A stretch of DNA of 64,000 nucleotides from Paenibacillus phytohabitans (GTDB taxonomy: Bacteria; Bacillota; Bacilli; Paenibacillales; Paenibacillaceae). Under the pieces are notes generated by a model. That model was not told where the DNA came from. It searched no databases and was given only the letters and a program-made list of their open reading frames with translations. Shown piece after piece: positions 24,611 to 34,800 of this stretch (positions are counted from its first letter, which is position 1; each line of letters opens with the position of its first letter). The position numbers were made by a program, and so were the translations under genes. The DNA lies in NCBI RefSeq assembly GCF_013141775.1, contig NZ_WHOB01000069.1:124001-188000 (forward strand), given 5' to 3'.

Positions 24611-24703
24611 TTGTTAATTAAGAACAGAGAGTTATAACTACAAGCGGCCACTCTTGCGGCCGGATGCTTTTCATTAAAGGCATGTGCCAGGAGGTGAGTC
24701 GCC

Positions 24704-25309
24704 ATCGAACGGTTGTCCAAGAAAGAACGGCAGCAGCAGCTGCTCTCAATCATTGAAGGTAATCCTTTTGTAACGGACCGGGAATTGACCCGCCAGCTGA
24801 AGGTGAGCATTCAGACGATCCGGCTGGACCGGATGGAGCTGGGGATTCCGGAGCTGCGTGAACGGATGAAGCAAATGGCAGAGCACTCCTATGATCAGGT
24901 CCGCTCGCTGCCTGTCGACGAAGTGGTTGGTGATATAGTCGATTTGCAGCTGGACCGGAGCGGGATTTCAATTTTTGAGATCCGTGAAGAGCATGTCTTC
25001 TCCAGAAACGGAATTGCCCGCGGCCACTATGTCTTCGGCCAGGCGAATTCGCTGGCAGTTGCTGTTATCAATGATGAAATTGCCCTGACCGCTTCAGCCG
25101 ATATCCGGTTCGTGCGCATGGTCCGGCTGGGTGAGAAATGTATCGCCAAAGCGCAGGTACGCTCGCTTGCAGGCCGGAACGGCAAAGCTGAGGTGGACGT
25201 GTTTACATATGTTGGAGAAGAACTTGTATTTCAAGGCCATTTTGTAGTGTACCGTTCTGCAATCGAAGAGTACAGCGAAGGGGGAAACCGGAGTGCTGAT
25301 CGCCATTGA
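24704..25309 (+). CDS. fapR: Fatty acid biosynthesis repressor FapR
   Basis: About 201 residues: an N-terminal helix-turn-helix (FVTDRELTRQLKVSIQTIRL) and a hot-dog fold effector domain that binds malonyl-CoA (EEHVFSRNGIARGHYVFGQA, NSLAVAVINDEIALTASADI). The start is unusual. AGGAGG (24689-24694) is 9 bases before an ATC codon at 24704, which would give (M)ERLSKKERQQ, aligning with B. subtilis MRRNKRERQ. The first conventional start in frame, TTG 24713, is 18 bases from the ribosome site. I give the ATC coordinate as the more likely one. It overlaps plsX by 17 bases. Confidence 0.93.
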   Translation: MERLSKKERQQQLLSIIEGNPFVTDRELTRQLKVSIQTIRLDRMELGIPELRERMKQMAEHSYDQVRSLPVDEVVGDIVDLQLDRSGISIFEIREEHVFSRNGIARGHYVFGQANSLAVAVINDEIALTASADIRFVRMVRLGEKCIAKAQVRSLAGRNGKAEVDVFTYVGEELVFQGHFVVYRSAIEEYSEGGNRSADRH

Positions 25310-26285
25310 TGCCATGGGCGGGGATAATGCTCCTGAGTGTAATGTAGAAGGGGCCCTGGCCGCTGCAGCGGAGTGGAGTGATACGCAGATCGTGCTGGTC
25401 GGTGATGAAGCCAGACTTGCGCCGCTGCTGAAGAACAAGCCGTCTAATGTGACGGTGCGTCATGCGGGGGATGTAATCGGTTCCGATGAGGAGCCGGTGA
25501 AGGCGGTCCGCCGTAAAAAGGATTCGTCCATGGTAGTCGCCGGACGGATGGTGCGCGAAGGTGAAGCCGATGCCATGATCTCGTCAGGCAATACCGGAGC
25601 ACTTATGACTACGGGGCTTCTGGTTGTGGGAAGAATGCAGGGTATAGAACGTCCTGCCCTGGCACCGATGATACCGACGCTGGATGATGTCGGCGTATTA
25701 GCCCTGGACCTGGGTGCCAATATGGATGCCAAGCCGCAGCATCTGGCCCAATATGCCTTGATGGGCAGCATATACCGCAATAAGGTCCATGGCATTGCGA
25801 AGCCCCGGGTAGGCCTGCTGAACGTAGGGACTGAGCCGGGCAAGGGGAATGAGCTGACCAAAGAAGCTTATCCGCTGCTTGAAGCTTTGACAGGAATTCA
25901 TTTTGTCGGCAATGTGGAGGCGCGGGATGTGCTCACCGGAGCCTGCGATGTGCTGGTCTGTGACGGGTTTGCCGGCAATATCCTTCTGAAGACGCTGGAA
26001 GGAACGGCAGGGGCCATGTTCGCTCTGCTTAAAGAGCAATTCAGCAAGTCGCTTAAGACTAAGCTGGGCGCAGCCATACTGATGCCGGAGCTTAGAAGTC
26101 TTAAGGGCAAAATGGATTATAAGGAGCACGGCGGAGCGCCGCTGCTCGGTCTTAGCGGTCTCGTAGTGAAGGGGCATGGTTCCTCCGACGGCAACGCGGT
26201 GAAGAATGCGGTAAGGCAGGCCCGGATTGCGCTGCAGGCGGATCTGGTAGCCAGTATATCCAGAGAAATTACGGGAAGTGAGTGA
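25293..26285 (+). CDS. plsX: Phosphate acyltransferase PlsX
   Basis: A 330-residue enzyme that converts acyl-ACP and phosphate to acyl-phosphate, the first step of phospholipid synthesis with PlsY. The start (V/M)LIAIDAMGGDNAP, SSGNTGALMTTGLLVVGRM, LDLGANMDAKP, NVGTEPGKGNEL and CDGFAGNILLKTLEG are family signatures. GTG 25293 lies inside the end of fapR with GGGGG upstream, indicating coupling. A membrane-associated protein that links fatty-acid and lipid synthesis. Confidence 0.96.
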   Translation: MLIAIDAMGGDNAPECNVEGALAAAAEWSDTQIVLVGDEARLAPLLKNKPSNVTVRHAGDVIGSDEEPVKAVRRKKDSSMVVAGRMVREGEADAMISSGNTGALMTTGLLVVGRMQGIERPALAPMIPTLDDVGVLALDLGANMDAKPQHLAQYALMGSIYRNKVHGIAKPRVGLLNVGTEPGKGNELTKEAYPLLEALTGIHFVGNVEARDVLTGACDVLVCDGFAGNILLKTLEGTAGAMFALLKEQFSKSLKTKLGAAILMPELRSLKGKMDYKEHGGAPLLGLSGLVVKGHGSSDGNAVKNAVRQARIALQADLVASISREITGSE

Positions 26286-26289
26286 CGAT

Positions 26290-27279
26290 ATGAAACAATT
26301 ACGTCCGGTAGGAATCATTGGTACAGGTAAATATGTACCCGAAAGAATATTGACCAACAGCGATCTGGAGAAGATCGTTGACACAAACGATGAATGGATT
26401 GTCAGCCGTACAGGAATCCGGGAACGGCATATTGCCGCTCCGGAACAAGCCACATCCGATCTTGCTTATGAAGCAGCGCTGAAGGCACTGGAATCCGCTG
26501 GCATGAAGGCGGAAGATCTTGATCTTATTATTGTGGCCACAGTTACACCGGACAGCACTTTCCCATCCACAGCCTGTATTCTTCAGGACAAGCTGGGCGC
26601 GAAAGGGGCTGCGGCCTTTGACCTGTCGGCAGCCTGCTCCGGGTTTGTCTACAGTCTGGCTACGGCAACCGGCTTTATCCAGAACGGCATGTATAACAAT
26701 GCGCTTGTTATCGGTGCGGACACATTGTCGCGCATCACGGATTATACAGACCGCAACACCTGTGTACTGTTCGGTGATGGTGCCGGCGCAGTCATCGTAG
26801 GTGAAGTTCCGGAAGGCCGCGGCTTCCAGTCCTTCGATCTTGGCGCTGAAGGTTCCGGCGGCAGCCTGCTCAAGATGGAAGCAGGCGGTTCACGTCTGCC
26901 GGCCTCCCAGCAGACGGTAGAAGACAAGAAGCATTTCATCTATATGAACGGCCGTGAAGTATTTAAGTTCGCAGTGCGCGTGATGGGCACGGCTACGGAA
27001 CGTGTGCTTACCAAAGCAGGATTGACCAAGGAGAATATCGACTTGTTCGTGCCTCACCAGGCCAACATCCGGATTATTCAATCGGCGATGCAGCGTCTGG
27101 ATCTGCCGCCTGAGAAATGTGTCATCAACGTTGATAAATATGCGAATACTTCAGCGGCATCCATTCCGCTGGCACTTGTGGAAGCAGCAGAGGAAGGCCG
27201 GATGAAGGAAGGCGACACTGTGCTTATGGTCGGCTTCGGCGGCGGACTCACCTGGGGAGCTTCCGTACTGATCTGGTAA
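26290..27279 (+). CDS. fabH: Beta-ketoacyl-ACP synthase III FabH
   Basis: A 329-residue condensing enzyme that joins acetyl- or branched acyl-CoA to malonyl-ACP, starting each fatty acid. Catalytic Cys in DLSAACSGFVYSL (about C116), His in VPHQANIRI and Asn in VDKYANTSAASI. ATG 26290 follows the plsX stop by 4 bases; GTG 26278, overlapping plsX, is an alternative. In B. subtilis the fabH genes lie outside this operon, so its insertion here is a lineage trait. Branched-chain primer preference is expected for Paenibacillus but not visible in sequence. Confidence 0.96.
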   Translation: MKQLRPVGIIGTGKYVPERILTNSDLEKIVDTNDEWIVSRTGIRERHIAAPEQATSDLAYEAALKALESAGMKAEDLDLIIVATVTPDSTFPSTACILQDKLGAKGAAAFDLSAACSGFVYSLATATGFIQNGMYNNALVIGADTLSRITDYTDRNTCVLFGDGAGAVIVGEVPEGRGFQSFDLGAEGSGGSLLKMEAGGSRLPASQQTVEDKKHFIYMNGREVFKFAVRVMGTATERVLTKAGLTKENIDLFVPHQANIRIIQSAMQRLDLPPEKCVINVDKYANTSAASIPLALVEAAEEGRMKEGDTVLMVGFGGGLTWGASVLIW

Positions 27280-27369
27280 AGAAAAGGGCAATACTAACAG
27301 AACGAAGCGGTTCTATCCTGGCATAAGGCGGGAGGAGCCGCTGTTAACGGGAAGGGAGCTTTTAGCATC

Positions 27370-28293
27370 ATGGGTAAAATCGCATTTGTCTTTCCCGGTC
27401 AGGGTGCACAGGCAGTTGGTATGGGTAAGGATGTATATGAAGCCCTGCCGCAGAGCCGTGCAGTATTTGAAAAGGGTGACGAAGTACTTGGATTTCCGCT
27501 AAGTAAGCTTATATTTGAAGGACCTGAGAGCGAGCTTAAGCAGACTGTCAATACACAGCCGGCATTGGTTACAGCCAGTGTGGCTTATCTGGAAGCACTG
27601 CGGGATTTAGGGGTAACGCCTGATTATGTAGCAGGTCACAGTCTTGGTGAATACAGCGCTCTTGTAGCCGCCGGGGTCCTCTCTTATGAGGATGCAGTGC
27701 GGCTGGTACGTCTGCGCGGACAATTCATGGAAGAAGCTGTACCAGGAGGACAAGGGGCTATGGCTGCTACACTTGGCGCAGACCGTGCGGCCCTCTCGGA
27801 ACTTTGCCGCAGTATTTCAGAGGCTGGCAATTCCGTTGAGCTGGCTAACGTCAACTGCCCGGGACAGATCGTGGTTTCCGGCACCGTGGCTGGCGTGAAT
27901 GAAGTGGTGCAGCGTGTTAAGGAAGCAGGCGGCAAACGGGCAATTCCGCTGGAGGTCAGCGGCCCGTTCCACTCTTCATTAATGAAGGAAGCAGCTGAAC
28001 AGCTGGCTGCAGAGCTGCAGAAAGTAACCTTTAATGCTCCTGTTATGCCGGTAATCGTCAATGTCACAGCTGCCCCGGTTACGGATCCGGAAGAGATTCG
28101 TAATCTGCTGGTAGCGCAGGTATTCTCTCCTGTACTCTGGCAGGACAGCGTGGAATGGCTCATTGCAGACGGCGTGGACACTTTTGTAGAGATCGGCTCC
28201 GGCAGCGTGCTGGCAGGCCTGATCCGCAAAATTGACAAGAATGTTAAGCTCGTGAATATCAACAGTCTGGGGAGCGCTCAGACTGGCTGGTAA
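27370..28293 (+). CDS. fabD: Malonyl CoA-ACP transacylase FabD
   Basis: A 307-residue enzyme that moves malonate from CoA to ACP. GQGAQ near the N-terminus (FVFPGQGAQAVGMGKDV), catalytic Ser91 in GHSLGEYSALVAAG, the arginine of RGQFMEEAVP, and the His of VSGPFHSSLM are all present, completing the active site. ATG 27370 follows AAGGGAG. The 90-base gap after fabH shows no terminator. Confidence 0.96.
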   Translation: MGKIAFVFPGQGAQAVGMGKDVYEALPQSRAVFEKGDEVLGFPLSKLIFEGPESELKQTVNTQPALVTASVAYLEALRDLGVTPDYVAGHSLGEYSALVAAGVLSYEDAVRLVRLRGQFMEEAVPGGQGAMAATLGADRAALSELCRSISEAGNSVELANVNCPGQIVVSGTVAGVNEVVQRVKEAGGKRAIPLEVSGPFHSSLMKEAAEQLAAELQKVTFNAPVMPVIVNVTAAPVTDPEEIRNLLVAQVFSPVLWQDSVEWLIADGVDTFVEIGSGSVLAGLIRKIDKNVKLVNINSLGSAQTGW

Positions 28294-28344
28294 TCCGCTT
28301 GGCATGAGAATAGCGGCATGATTATTGAAGGGGGACAACTGGAA

Positions 28345-29094
28345 ATGTTTGCAGCACTCAAAGGTCAGACCGCCCTTGTTACCGGCGGTTCCCGGGGGAT
28401 TGGCCGCGCAATTGCACTGGCACTGGCGGAGCAGGGCGTGAAGGTTGCCGTGAACTACTCGGGCAGCCTTCAGGCGGCAGAGGAAACTGTAGCCCGGATT
28501 CAGGAGCTGGGCTCGGAAGGAATTGCTCTGCAAGGGAATGTCGGTAATAGCGAACAGGCTGAGAACCTCGTGAAAGAGGTTATTAACACTTGGGGAAAAA
28601 TTGATATTCTTGTGAATAATGCCGGCATTACCCGGGATAATCTGATTATGCGCATGAAAGAGGAAGAATTCGACCAGGTCATCGAGACGAATCTGAAGGG
28701 TGTGTTCAATTGCCTGAAGGCAGCGACACGTCCGATGATGAAGCAGCGTTACGGCCGGATCATCAATATTTCCTCTGTCGTGGGTGTGACGGGTAATCCC
28801 GGTCAGGTGAACTATACGGCTGCCAAAGCAGGGGTTATCGGGATGACGAAATCCGCGGCACGCGAGCTGGCTTCACGGGGAATTACCGTGAACTGCATTG
28901 CGCCGGGGTTCATCGATACCGATATGACCCGTGAGCTGTCCGATGAAGTCCGCAGTGAGCTGGTTAAGGGGATTCCCCTTGCTAAGCTTGGGCGGGCGGA
29001 GGACATTGCTAATACGGCGGTATTCCTGGCCTCGGAAGGGGCAGCCTACATGACAGGCCAGACACTTCATGTGGATGGCGGAATGTACATGTAA
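28345..29094 (+). CDS. fabG: 3-oxoacyl-ACP reductase FabG
   Basis: A 249-residue NADPH-dependent SDR enzyme, first reduction of the elongation cycle. The nucleotide-binding loop is TGGSRGIGRAIA; NNAGITRDNLIMRM and the catalytic S (ISSVVGVTGNPGQ), Y and K (NYTAAKAG) are intact; C-terminal GQTLHVDGGMYM is typical. ATG 28345 fits homologues better than the upstream ATG 28318. Confidence 0.96.
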   Translation: MFAALKGQTALVTGGSRGIGRAIALALAEQGVKVAVNYSGSLQAAEETVARIQELGSEGIALQGNVGNSEQAENLVKEVINTWGKIDILVNNAGITRDNLIMRMKEEEFDQVIETNLKGVFNCLKAATRPMMKQRYGRIINISSVVGVTGNPGQVNYTAAKAGVIGMTKSAARELASRGITVNCIAPGFIDTDMTRELSDEVRSELVKGIPLAKLGRAEDIANTAVFLASEGAAYMTGQTLHVDGGMYM

Positions 29095-29215
29095 GGTAAC
29101 GCCAGCGTTAGATCATTACGGGGGAAGAGAGCAGAGGCGGCCAGAAAGCGTTTTTTGTGCTCTATGGTATTTTGACTTCATATCTCGTATAATACCAAAA
29201 GAGGAGGTGAACCGG

Positions 29216-29449
29216 ATGTCCGATGTATTGGAGCGTGTAAAACGCATTGTCATCGACCGCTTAGGTGCCGATGAAGCTGAGGTAACATTAGAAGCGTCTT
29301 TCAAAGATGATTTAGGTGCTGATTCTCTTGATGTAGTAGAATTGGTTATGGAATTGGAAGATGAATTCGATATGGAAATCTCTGATGAAGATGCAGAGAG
29401 TATTACGACCGTGGGTGAAGTTGTGAAGTACATACAATCTCATACCTAG
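29216..29449 (+). CDS. acpP: Acyl carrier protein
   Basis: A 77-residue acidic four-helix protein. The phosphopantetheine attachment Ser37 is in GADSLDVVELVMELED. Start ATG 29216 follows GAGGAGGTG; the longer frame from 29069 is an artefact. It follows fabG by 121 bases, in which TTGACT and TATAAT hexamers occur but only 10 bp apart, so an internal promoter is uncertain. A terminator hairpin follows. Confidence 0.97.
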   Translation: MSDVLERVKRIVIDRLGADEAEVTLEASFKDDLGADSLDVVELVMELEDEFDMEISDEDAESITTVGEVVKYIQSHT

Positions 29450-29465
29450 AGTCATATGATTGAGG

Positions 29466-29502
29466 GTCCCGTTCCTGCCAGGGCGGGACTTCTCCTCATT
29501 TT
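29466..29502 (+). terminator. Partial terminator after acpP
   Basis: GTCCCG-N12-CGGGAC with an interrupted T-rich tail (TTCTCCTCATTTT). Probably a leaky terminator that raises acpP transcript over the downstream fabF. Confidence 0.6.
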
Positions 29503-29670
29503 AAGGTAATTTAAGGACAGCAGCAAAGGGTGCATGAGCATCTTTATGGGGAAAATAACAGAACCGCAGATTGGTTAATCTTGCGGCGACTGCAGTTTAT
29601 ATAGACTTCTGGCCGGAATACTTTTACATGTTGTGGAAGCATTTACAGCCTACAGATGGGGTGAACGCGT

Positions 29671-30909
29671 TTGAGTCAAAGAGTGGTTGTTACAGGTATG
29701 GGAGTGATGACATCGCTGGGCAAGGATCTGGAAACGTTCTGGGACAGTCTGATGAGCGGTACATCCGGAGTATCTCTTGTTGAAGCTTTTGATGTCAGTG
29801 AATATACTACGCGAATCGCGGCTTCGGTCAAGGATTTCAATGCTGAGGAACGTTTCGGCCGTAAGGAAGCCCGCAAGATGGACCGTTTCGTGCAATTTGC
29901 GGTTGCTGCCGGCGAAGATGCCCTGAAGGACAGCGGACTGAAGATTGGCGAAGATATCGATGCTGAACGTATCGGCGTTTCTGTCGGCTCCGGTATCGGC
30001 GGTCTGGGTACTTGGGAAGACAATCACAATCTGCTGCTGGAAAAAGGCCCGAAACGGGTCAGCCCGTTCTTCATTCCAATGATGATTGCCAACATGGGCT
30101 CCGGCCAGCTGTCGATCAATCTCGGCGCCAAAGGGCCGAATACAACGACGGTAACCGCTTGTGCCACAGGCAGCCATTCCATTGGCGAATCCTTCCGCCT
30201 GATCCAGCGCGGTGATGCGGATGCGATGATCTGCGGCGGTGCAGAAGCAACCATCCGTCCTACAGGTATGGCAGGCTTTTGTGCAATGAGAGCCATGTCC
30301 ACCCGCAATGACGAGCCGCAGAAGGCAAGCCGCCCGTTCGATGTTGACCGTGACGGTTTTGTTATGGGAGAAGGCGCAGGAATCCTGATTCTTGAATCTC
30401 TGGAGCATGCAGAGAAACGCGGAGCCAAGATTTACGCCGAAGTGATTGGTTATGGCCTGAGTGCCGATGCCCATCATATGACGGAGCCTGATCCTGACGG
30501 TGCAGCACGCTGCATGAAGATGGCGATCCGCGATGCCGGAATTAATCCGGAGGATATCGATTACATCAATGCGCATGGTACATCTACACCGGTAGGCGAC
30601 AAGTCGGAAACCGCGGCTGTGAAGAAAGCTCTGGGTGAGCACGCGTACAAGGTAGCAATCAGTTCCACCAAATCAATGACAGGCCACTTGCTTGGTGCTG
30701 CCGGCGGTGTGGAAGCGATTATCTGCGGTCTTTCGCTGCAGAAGGGCATAATTGCTCCTACGATTAATTTGGACAACCCTGATCCGGATTGTGATCTGGA
30801 TTATGTTCCGAATGTGCCCCGCAAAGCGGATCTAAATATCGCGATGTCGAATTCATTCGGATTCGGAGGCCATAACGCGACTGTTATACTCAAAAAATAT
30901 AATAAGTAG
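29671..30909 (+). CDS. fabF: Beta-ketoacyl-ACP synthase II FabF
   Basis: A 412-residue elongating condensing enzyme. Catalytic Cys164 in TVTACATGSHSIGE, His residues in INAHGTSTPVGD and KSMTGHLLGAAGG. It starts with TTG 29671 (MSQRVVVTGMGVMTSLGKDL), 7 bases after GGGGTG. As with fabH, its place in the cluster between acpP and rnc differs from B. subtilis. The 221-base gap before it shows the hairpin above and no other gene. Confidence 0.96.
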   Translation: MSQRVVVTGMGVMTSLGKDLETFWDSLMSGTSGVSLVEAFDVSEYTTRIAASVKDFNAEERFGRKEARKMDRFVQFAVAAGEDALKDSGLKIGEDIDAERIGVSVGSGIGGLGTWEDNHNLLLEKGPKRVSPFFIPMMIANMGSGQLSINLGAKGPNTTTVTACATGSHSIGESFRLIQRGDADAMICGGAEATIRPTGMAGFCAMRAMSTRNDEPQKASRPFDVDRDGFVMGEGAGILILESLEHAEKRGAKIYAEVIGYGLSADAHHMTEPDPDGAARCMKMAIRDAGINPEDIDYINAHGTSTPVGDKSETAAVKKALGEHAYKVAISSTKSMTGHLLGAAGGVEAIICGLSLQKGIIAPTINLDNPDPDCDLDYVPNVPRKADLNIAMSNSFGFGGHNATVILKKYNK

Positions 30910-30921
30910 GGGGACAGTGCA

Positions 30922-31626
30922 GTGAAAGGAGACCTGAAGCAGTTACAAAGCCAACTTCAAATCCAATTTCACGATCCTGTACTTCTGAAGCAGGCTTTTA
31001 CCCATGCATCTTATGTGAACGAACACCGTTTCAATCAGCATCAGGACAACGAGCGCCTGGAATTTCTGGGTGACGCTGTGCTGGAGCTTACGGTGTCCGA
31101 ATACTTGTACAATCTGCTCCCGGACAGGCCTGAAGGTGAACTGACCAAGCTGCGTGCCGCTATTGTATGCGAGCCGTCGCTGGTCCGGTTTGCCGAGACG
31201 CTCGGTTTCGGACGGTTTGTGCTGCTGGGTAAAGGGGAAGAACTTACGGGCGGGCGTACCCGCCCGGCTCTGCTGGCCGATGTGTTTGAAGCCTTCGTGG
31301 GAGCGCTTTATCTCGATCAGGGACTGGAAACGGCCCGGAAGTTTCTGGATAATCACGTTTTCCCGCTGGTCGAAACCGATGGTAAGCTGCAAATGCAGAT
31401 GAGCGATTTCAAAACTGAGCTTCAGGAACTGATACAGCATCATGGCATGGGTACGCTGGAATATCGGATTATTGAAGAACGCGGACCGGCGCACGAGCGT
31501 GAATTCGTATCTGAAGTGTTCATGGCCAGCCGTTCGCTGGGCAGCGGCAGCGGCCGTTCCAAGAAGGAAGCGGAACAGCAGGCAGCCGCAGCGGCGTTAT
31601 TGCGTCTGAAGGAAGACGGGGCCTGA
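30922..31626 (+). CDS. rnc: Ribonuclease III
   Basis: A 234-residue double-stranded RNA endonuclease for rRNA and mRNA maturation. The catalytic signature NERLEFLGDAVLELTVSEYL and the second acidic site LADVFEAFVGALYLDQG are intact; a dsRNA-binding domain (DFKTELQELIQHHG to KKEAEQQAAAAALLRL) ends the protein. GTG 30922 follows TAGGGGG. It is 12 bases after fabF and so likely co-transcribed. Confidence 0.96.
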   Translation: MKGDLKQLQSQLQIQFHDPVLLKQAFTHASYVNEHRFNQHQDNERLEFLGDAVLELTVSEYLYNLLPDRPEGELTKLRAAIVCEPSLVRFAETLGFGRFVLLGKGEELTGGRTRPALLADVFEAFVGALYLDQGLETARKFLDNHVFPLVETDGKLQMQMSDFKTELQELIQHHGMGTLEYRIIEERGPAHEREFVSEVFMASRSLGSGSGRSKKEAEQQAAAAALLRLKEDGA

Positions 31627-31661
31627 GGTAGACTTGAACAGCAAAGCTGAGCAAGCGGAGT

Positions 31662-31722
31662 AGAGCAGCAATGGTCTGAATGCCGGCGTTTAGGCGGAAG
31701 TCAGACTTTTGCTGCTCTTTTT
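31662..31722 (+). terminator. Terminator after rnc
   Basis: AGAGCAGCAA-N-GTCTGA / TCAGAC-N-TTGCTGCTCT with an inner stem and five T residues. Confidence 0.88.
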
Positions 31723-31786
31723 CGAAATGATAGATGTAACAGGGTGCCCGGATTGGAGTTTGACGATTCTAGGCAAGGAAACGCTA

Positions 31787-31795
31787 TGGTATAAT
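31787..31795 (+). promoter_or_regulatory. Extended -10 promoter for smc
   Basis: TGGTATAAT (TGn plus perfect TATAAT), 24 bases before the smc start. A TTGACG box lies 24 bp upstream of the -10, too far for a normal spacer. It suggests smc-ftsY transcription separate from the fab genes. Confidence 0.55.
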
Positions 31796-31818
31796 GGGTT
31801 AGAGGTGATAGGCGAGTT

Positions 31819-34800
31819 ATGTTTCTGAAACGGATTGAATTAGCGGGCTTCAAATCATTTGCCGACAAAACGGAAATGGAATTTGTGCGCGGAATTACGG
31901 CCGTAGTCGGCCCGAACGGAAGCGGCAAAAGTAATATTTCCGACGGCATACGCTGGGTGCTTGGCGAACAGAGTGCCAAATCACTGCGCGGCGGTAAAAT
32001 GGAGGATATTATCTTTGCCGGAAGTGATGCCCGCAAAGCGGTCAATTATGGCGAGGTCTCCCTTACGCTGGATAATGAGGATCATGTACTGCCGCTGGAT
32101 TTCAGCGAGGTTACGGTTACCCGCCGTGTGCACCGCAGCGGAGAAAGTGAATATTTAATCAATAAGCAAGCCTGCCGGCTGAAGGATATCACAGAGCTGT
32201 TTATGGATACCGGGATCGGACGCGAGGCTTATTCGATTATTGGACAAGGCCGGATTGAAGAGATACTCAGTACCCGTTCTGAAGACCGGAGGGGGATATT
32301 TGAAGAGGCTTCGGGGATTGTTAAATATAAATCACGCAAAAAAGACGCCGGACGCAAATTGGACGAGACCGAGCAGAATTTGCTGCGGATTCATGACCTG
32401 ATCAGTGAGCTTGAGGATCAGGTGGGACCGCTGAAGGATCAGTCTGAGAAGGCTATCCGTTACAAGGAACTGCGTGAGCAGCTGAAGCATCTGGAGATCT
32501 CCGTATATGTGCATCAGATTGAAGGCATACATACGGCCTGGCAGGAGGGGAATGCCCGGCTAGAGCTGCTGAAGGATGAACAGCTGGAGCTGTCAACGGT
32601 AGTCTCCGCCCATGACGCCAAGCTGGAGAGCGGCCGTGCCGAGCTGCGGAGCCTGGAGCAGGAAGTGGAGAAGCTGCAGGAGCAGCTGCTGCATTACAGT
32701 GAAGCGAATGAGAAGAGCGAAGGCTACGGAGAGCTGCTCAAGGAACGCCGCCGCAACCTGGAGAACAACCGCGAACAGCTGATGCAGACCCTGGGTTCTG
32801 TAGGGGAGCGTTCGGAGGGACGGCAGCGTGAGCTTGCCGAGCTTGAGCATAAGCTGAAGCAGTCCCGGCAGGCGCTGGAGGAACTGCGTCTGCAGCTGGC
32901 TGATGAAGAATCCAGGCTGCAGGGTGTTGCCGGGGGCATCAGCCAGAGCAAGGAAGAGAAGCTGAAGAGCGCGCTGCTCGAGCTGATGAACCTGATGGCT
33001 CAGGCGCGCAATGAAATCCGCTATGCGGATCAGCAGAAGGAGAGCCTGGAGAAGCGGATGAGCCGCAGCCAGGAAGAGAGCGGCAAATGGACAGCCCGGC
33101 TGGAGGAGCTGACATCTGCCCAGAGCGGGCTTAAGGATAAGATTGCCGGACTCGGCAAGGAAATCGGCCTTTTGCGCGGTGCGTACATTACGGAGAGCGA
33201 GCAGACCGGTAAGCGGCAGAAGCTGCTGGAGGAAACGCAAAGCGGCCTGCGTAAATGGGAGCAGAAACGCGAAGCCCAGGTCTCCCGGCATGAGACGATG
33301 AAGGAAATGCAGGATGATTTTGACGGCTTCATGCTTGGGGTTAAGGAAGTGCTGAAAGGTGCCCGCAAAGGACAGTTAACCGGTGTACACGGCGCGGTTG
33401 CTGAACTAATCTCCGTTCCGGAGAAGCTCGAAATGGCTATCGAGACGGCCATGGGCGCTTCGCTGCAGCATGTTGTTATGGAGAACGAAGCTGTGTCCCG
33501 GCAGGCGATTGCTTTCCTGAAGCAGCGCCAGCTTGGACGGGCGACCTTCCTGCCGCTGGATGTCATCCGGCCCCGTCAGATTACCGGCAGTGACCGCAGT
33601 ATGGTGGAAGGTGCCGAGGGGTTTGTCGGAATCGGTTCTGAGCTGGTTGGTTTCGAGGAGAAGTATTCTAGCATTGTAGGGAGTTTACTGGGGAATGTGG
33701 TTATCGCTGAGAGCCTGGAGCAGGCGAACCGCATTGCGGCCAAATGCCAATACAGGTACAGAGTCGTAACGCTTGAAGGAGATGTTGTCAATGCCGGCGG
33801 TTCGATGACCGGGGGCAGCCAGCATAAGAAGAACAATAGTCTGCTCAGCCGCAAACGGCAGCTGGACCAATTGTTCGGCGAGATTGAAGAGAGCGAGCAG
33901 CAGATTGCCAAGCTGAAGCAGGGAATCCTCCGTCTGCGCACCGAGCAGGACAAAGCGGCTCAGAAGCTGGAAGAGCTGCGGCATGACGGTGACGAGAAAC
34001 GTCTGGAAGAGCAGCGGGTATCCGGTGATCTGAAGCAGCTGGAGCAGGAGCTTCGCCACGTCAAGGAGCAGGTAGAGGGTGCGGGCGCAGAGCGCAGCGG
34101 ATTCGAGAATGAGGTCCGCGGCTTCGAAGAGACCCGCAAGCAGGCGGAGGCGGAGCTTGCACGGCTGGAGAAGGAAGAGAAGGAAGCCCATGAGGCCATC
34201 CGGAACGCCGAATCCGACCGTAAGGCAAATGAAACCGCCAAGGAGGAGCTGCAGGGTAAGCTGACAGGCATGAAGGTTACGGAAGGGAAGCTGGACCAGG
34301 AGATATTCTCCCTGGAGGAGCAGCTGCGGCGTATGCGACAGGATGCCGGCTCGCAGGAGAAAGAGCTGCGGCAGAGCCGCAGCCTGCTGATGACCATCGA
34401 GCAGGATCTGGAAGAGAATACACGCGAAGCTGTGAAGCAGAAGGAAGATGTGAACAGCTTACGGCTCAAGAAGGAAGATACCTCAGCGAAGCTCGACCTG
34501 GCCCGTGCCGACCGCACCGCGATTTCTCGCAAGCTGGAGCTGGCCGAAGGAGAGACCAAAGACCAGCGGCAGGCGCTTAAAGTGGTTGAAGACAAGCTCC
34601 GTTCAACGGAGGTTGCCGTCGGGCGGCTGGATGTAGAGCTGGATAATATACTGCGCAAGCTGAGCGATGATTATGAACTTAGCTATGAGCTGGCTAAGCA
34701 GCGTTATCCGGTTCCCGAGGATGTGCCTGCAGCGCAGATGGAAGTACAGCGTCTGAAGCGCAGCATCTCCGGACTGGGTGAGGTGAATCTGGGCGCCATT

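Noticed and set aside
29172..29193. SigA promoter before acpP
   Set aside because: TTGACT and TATAAT are both good hexamers but only 10 bp apart.
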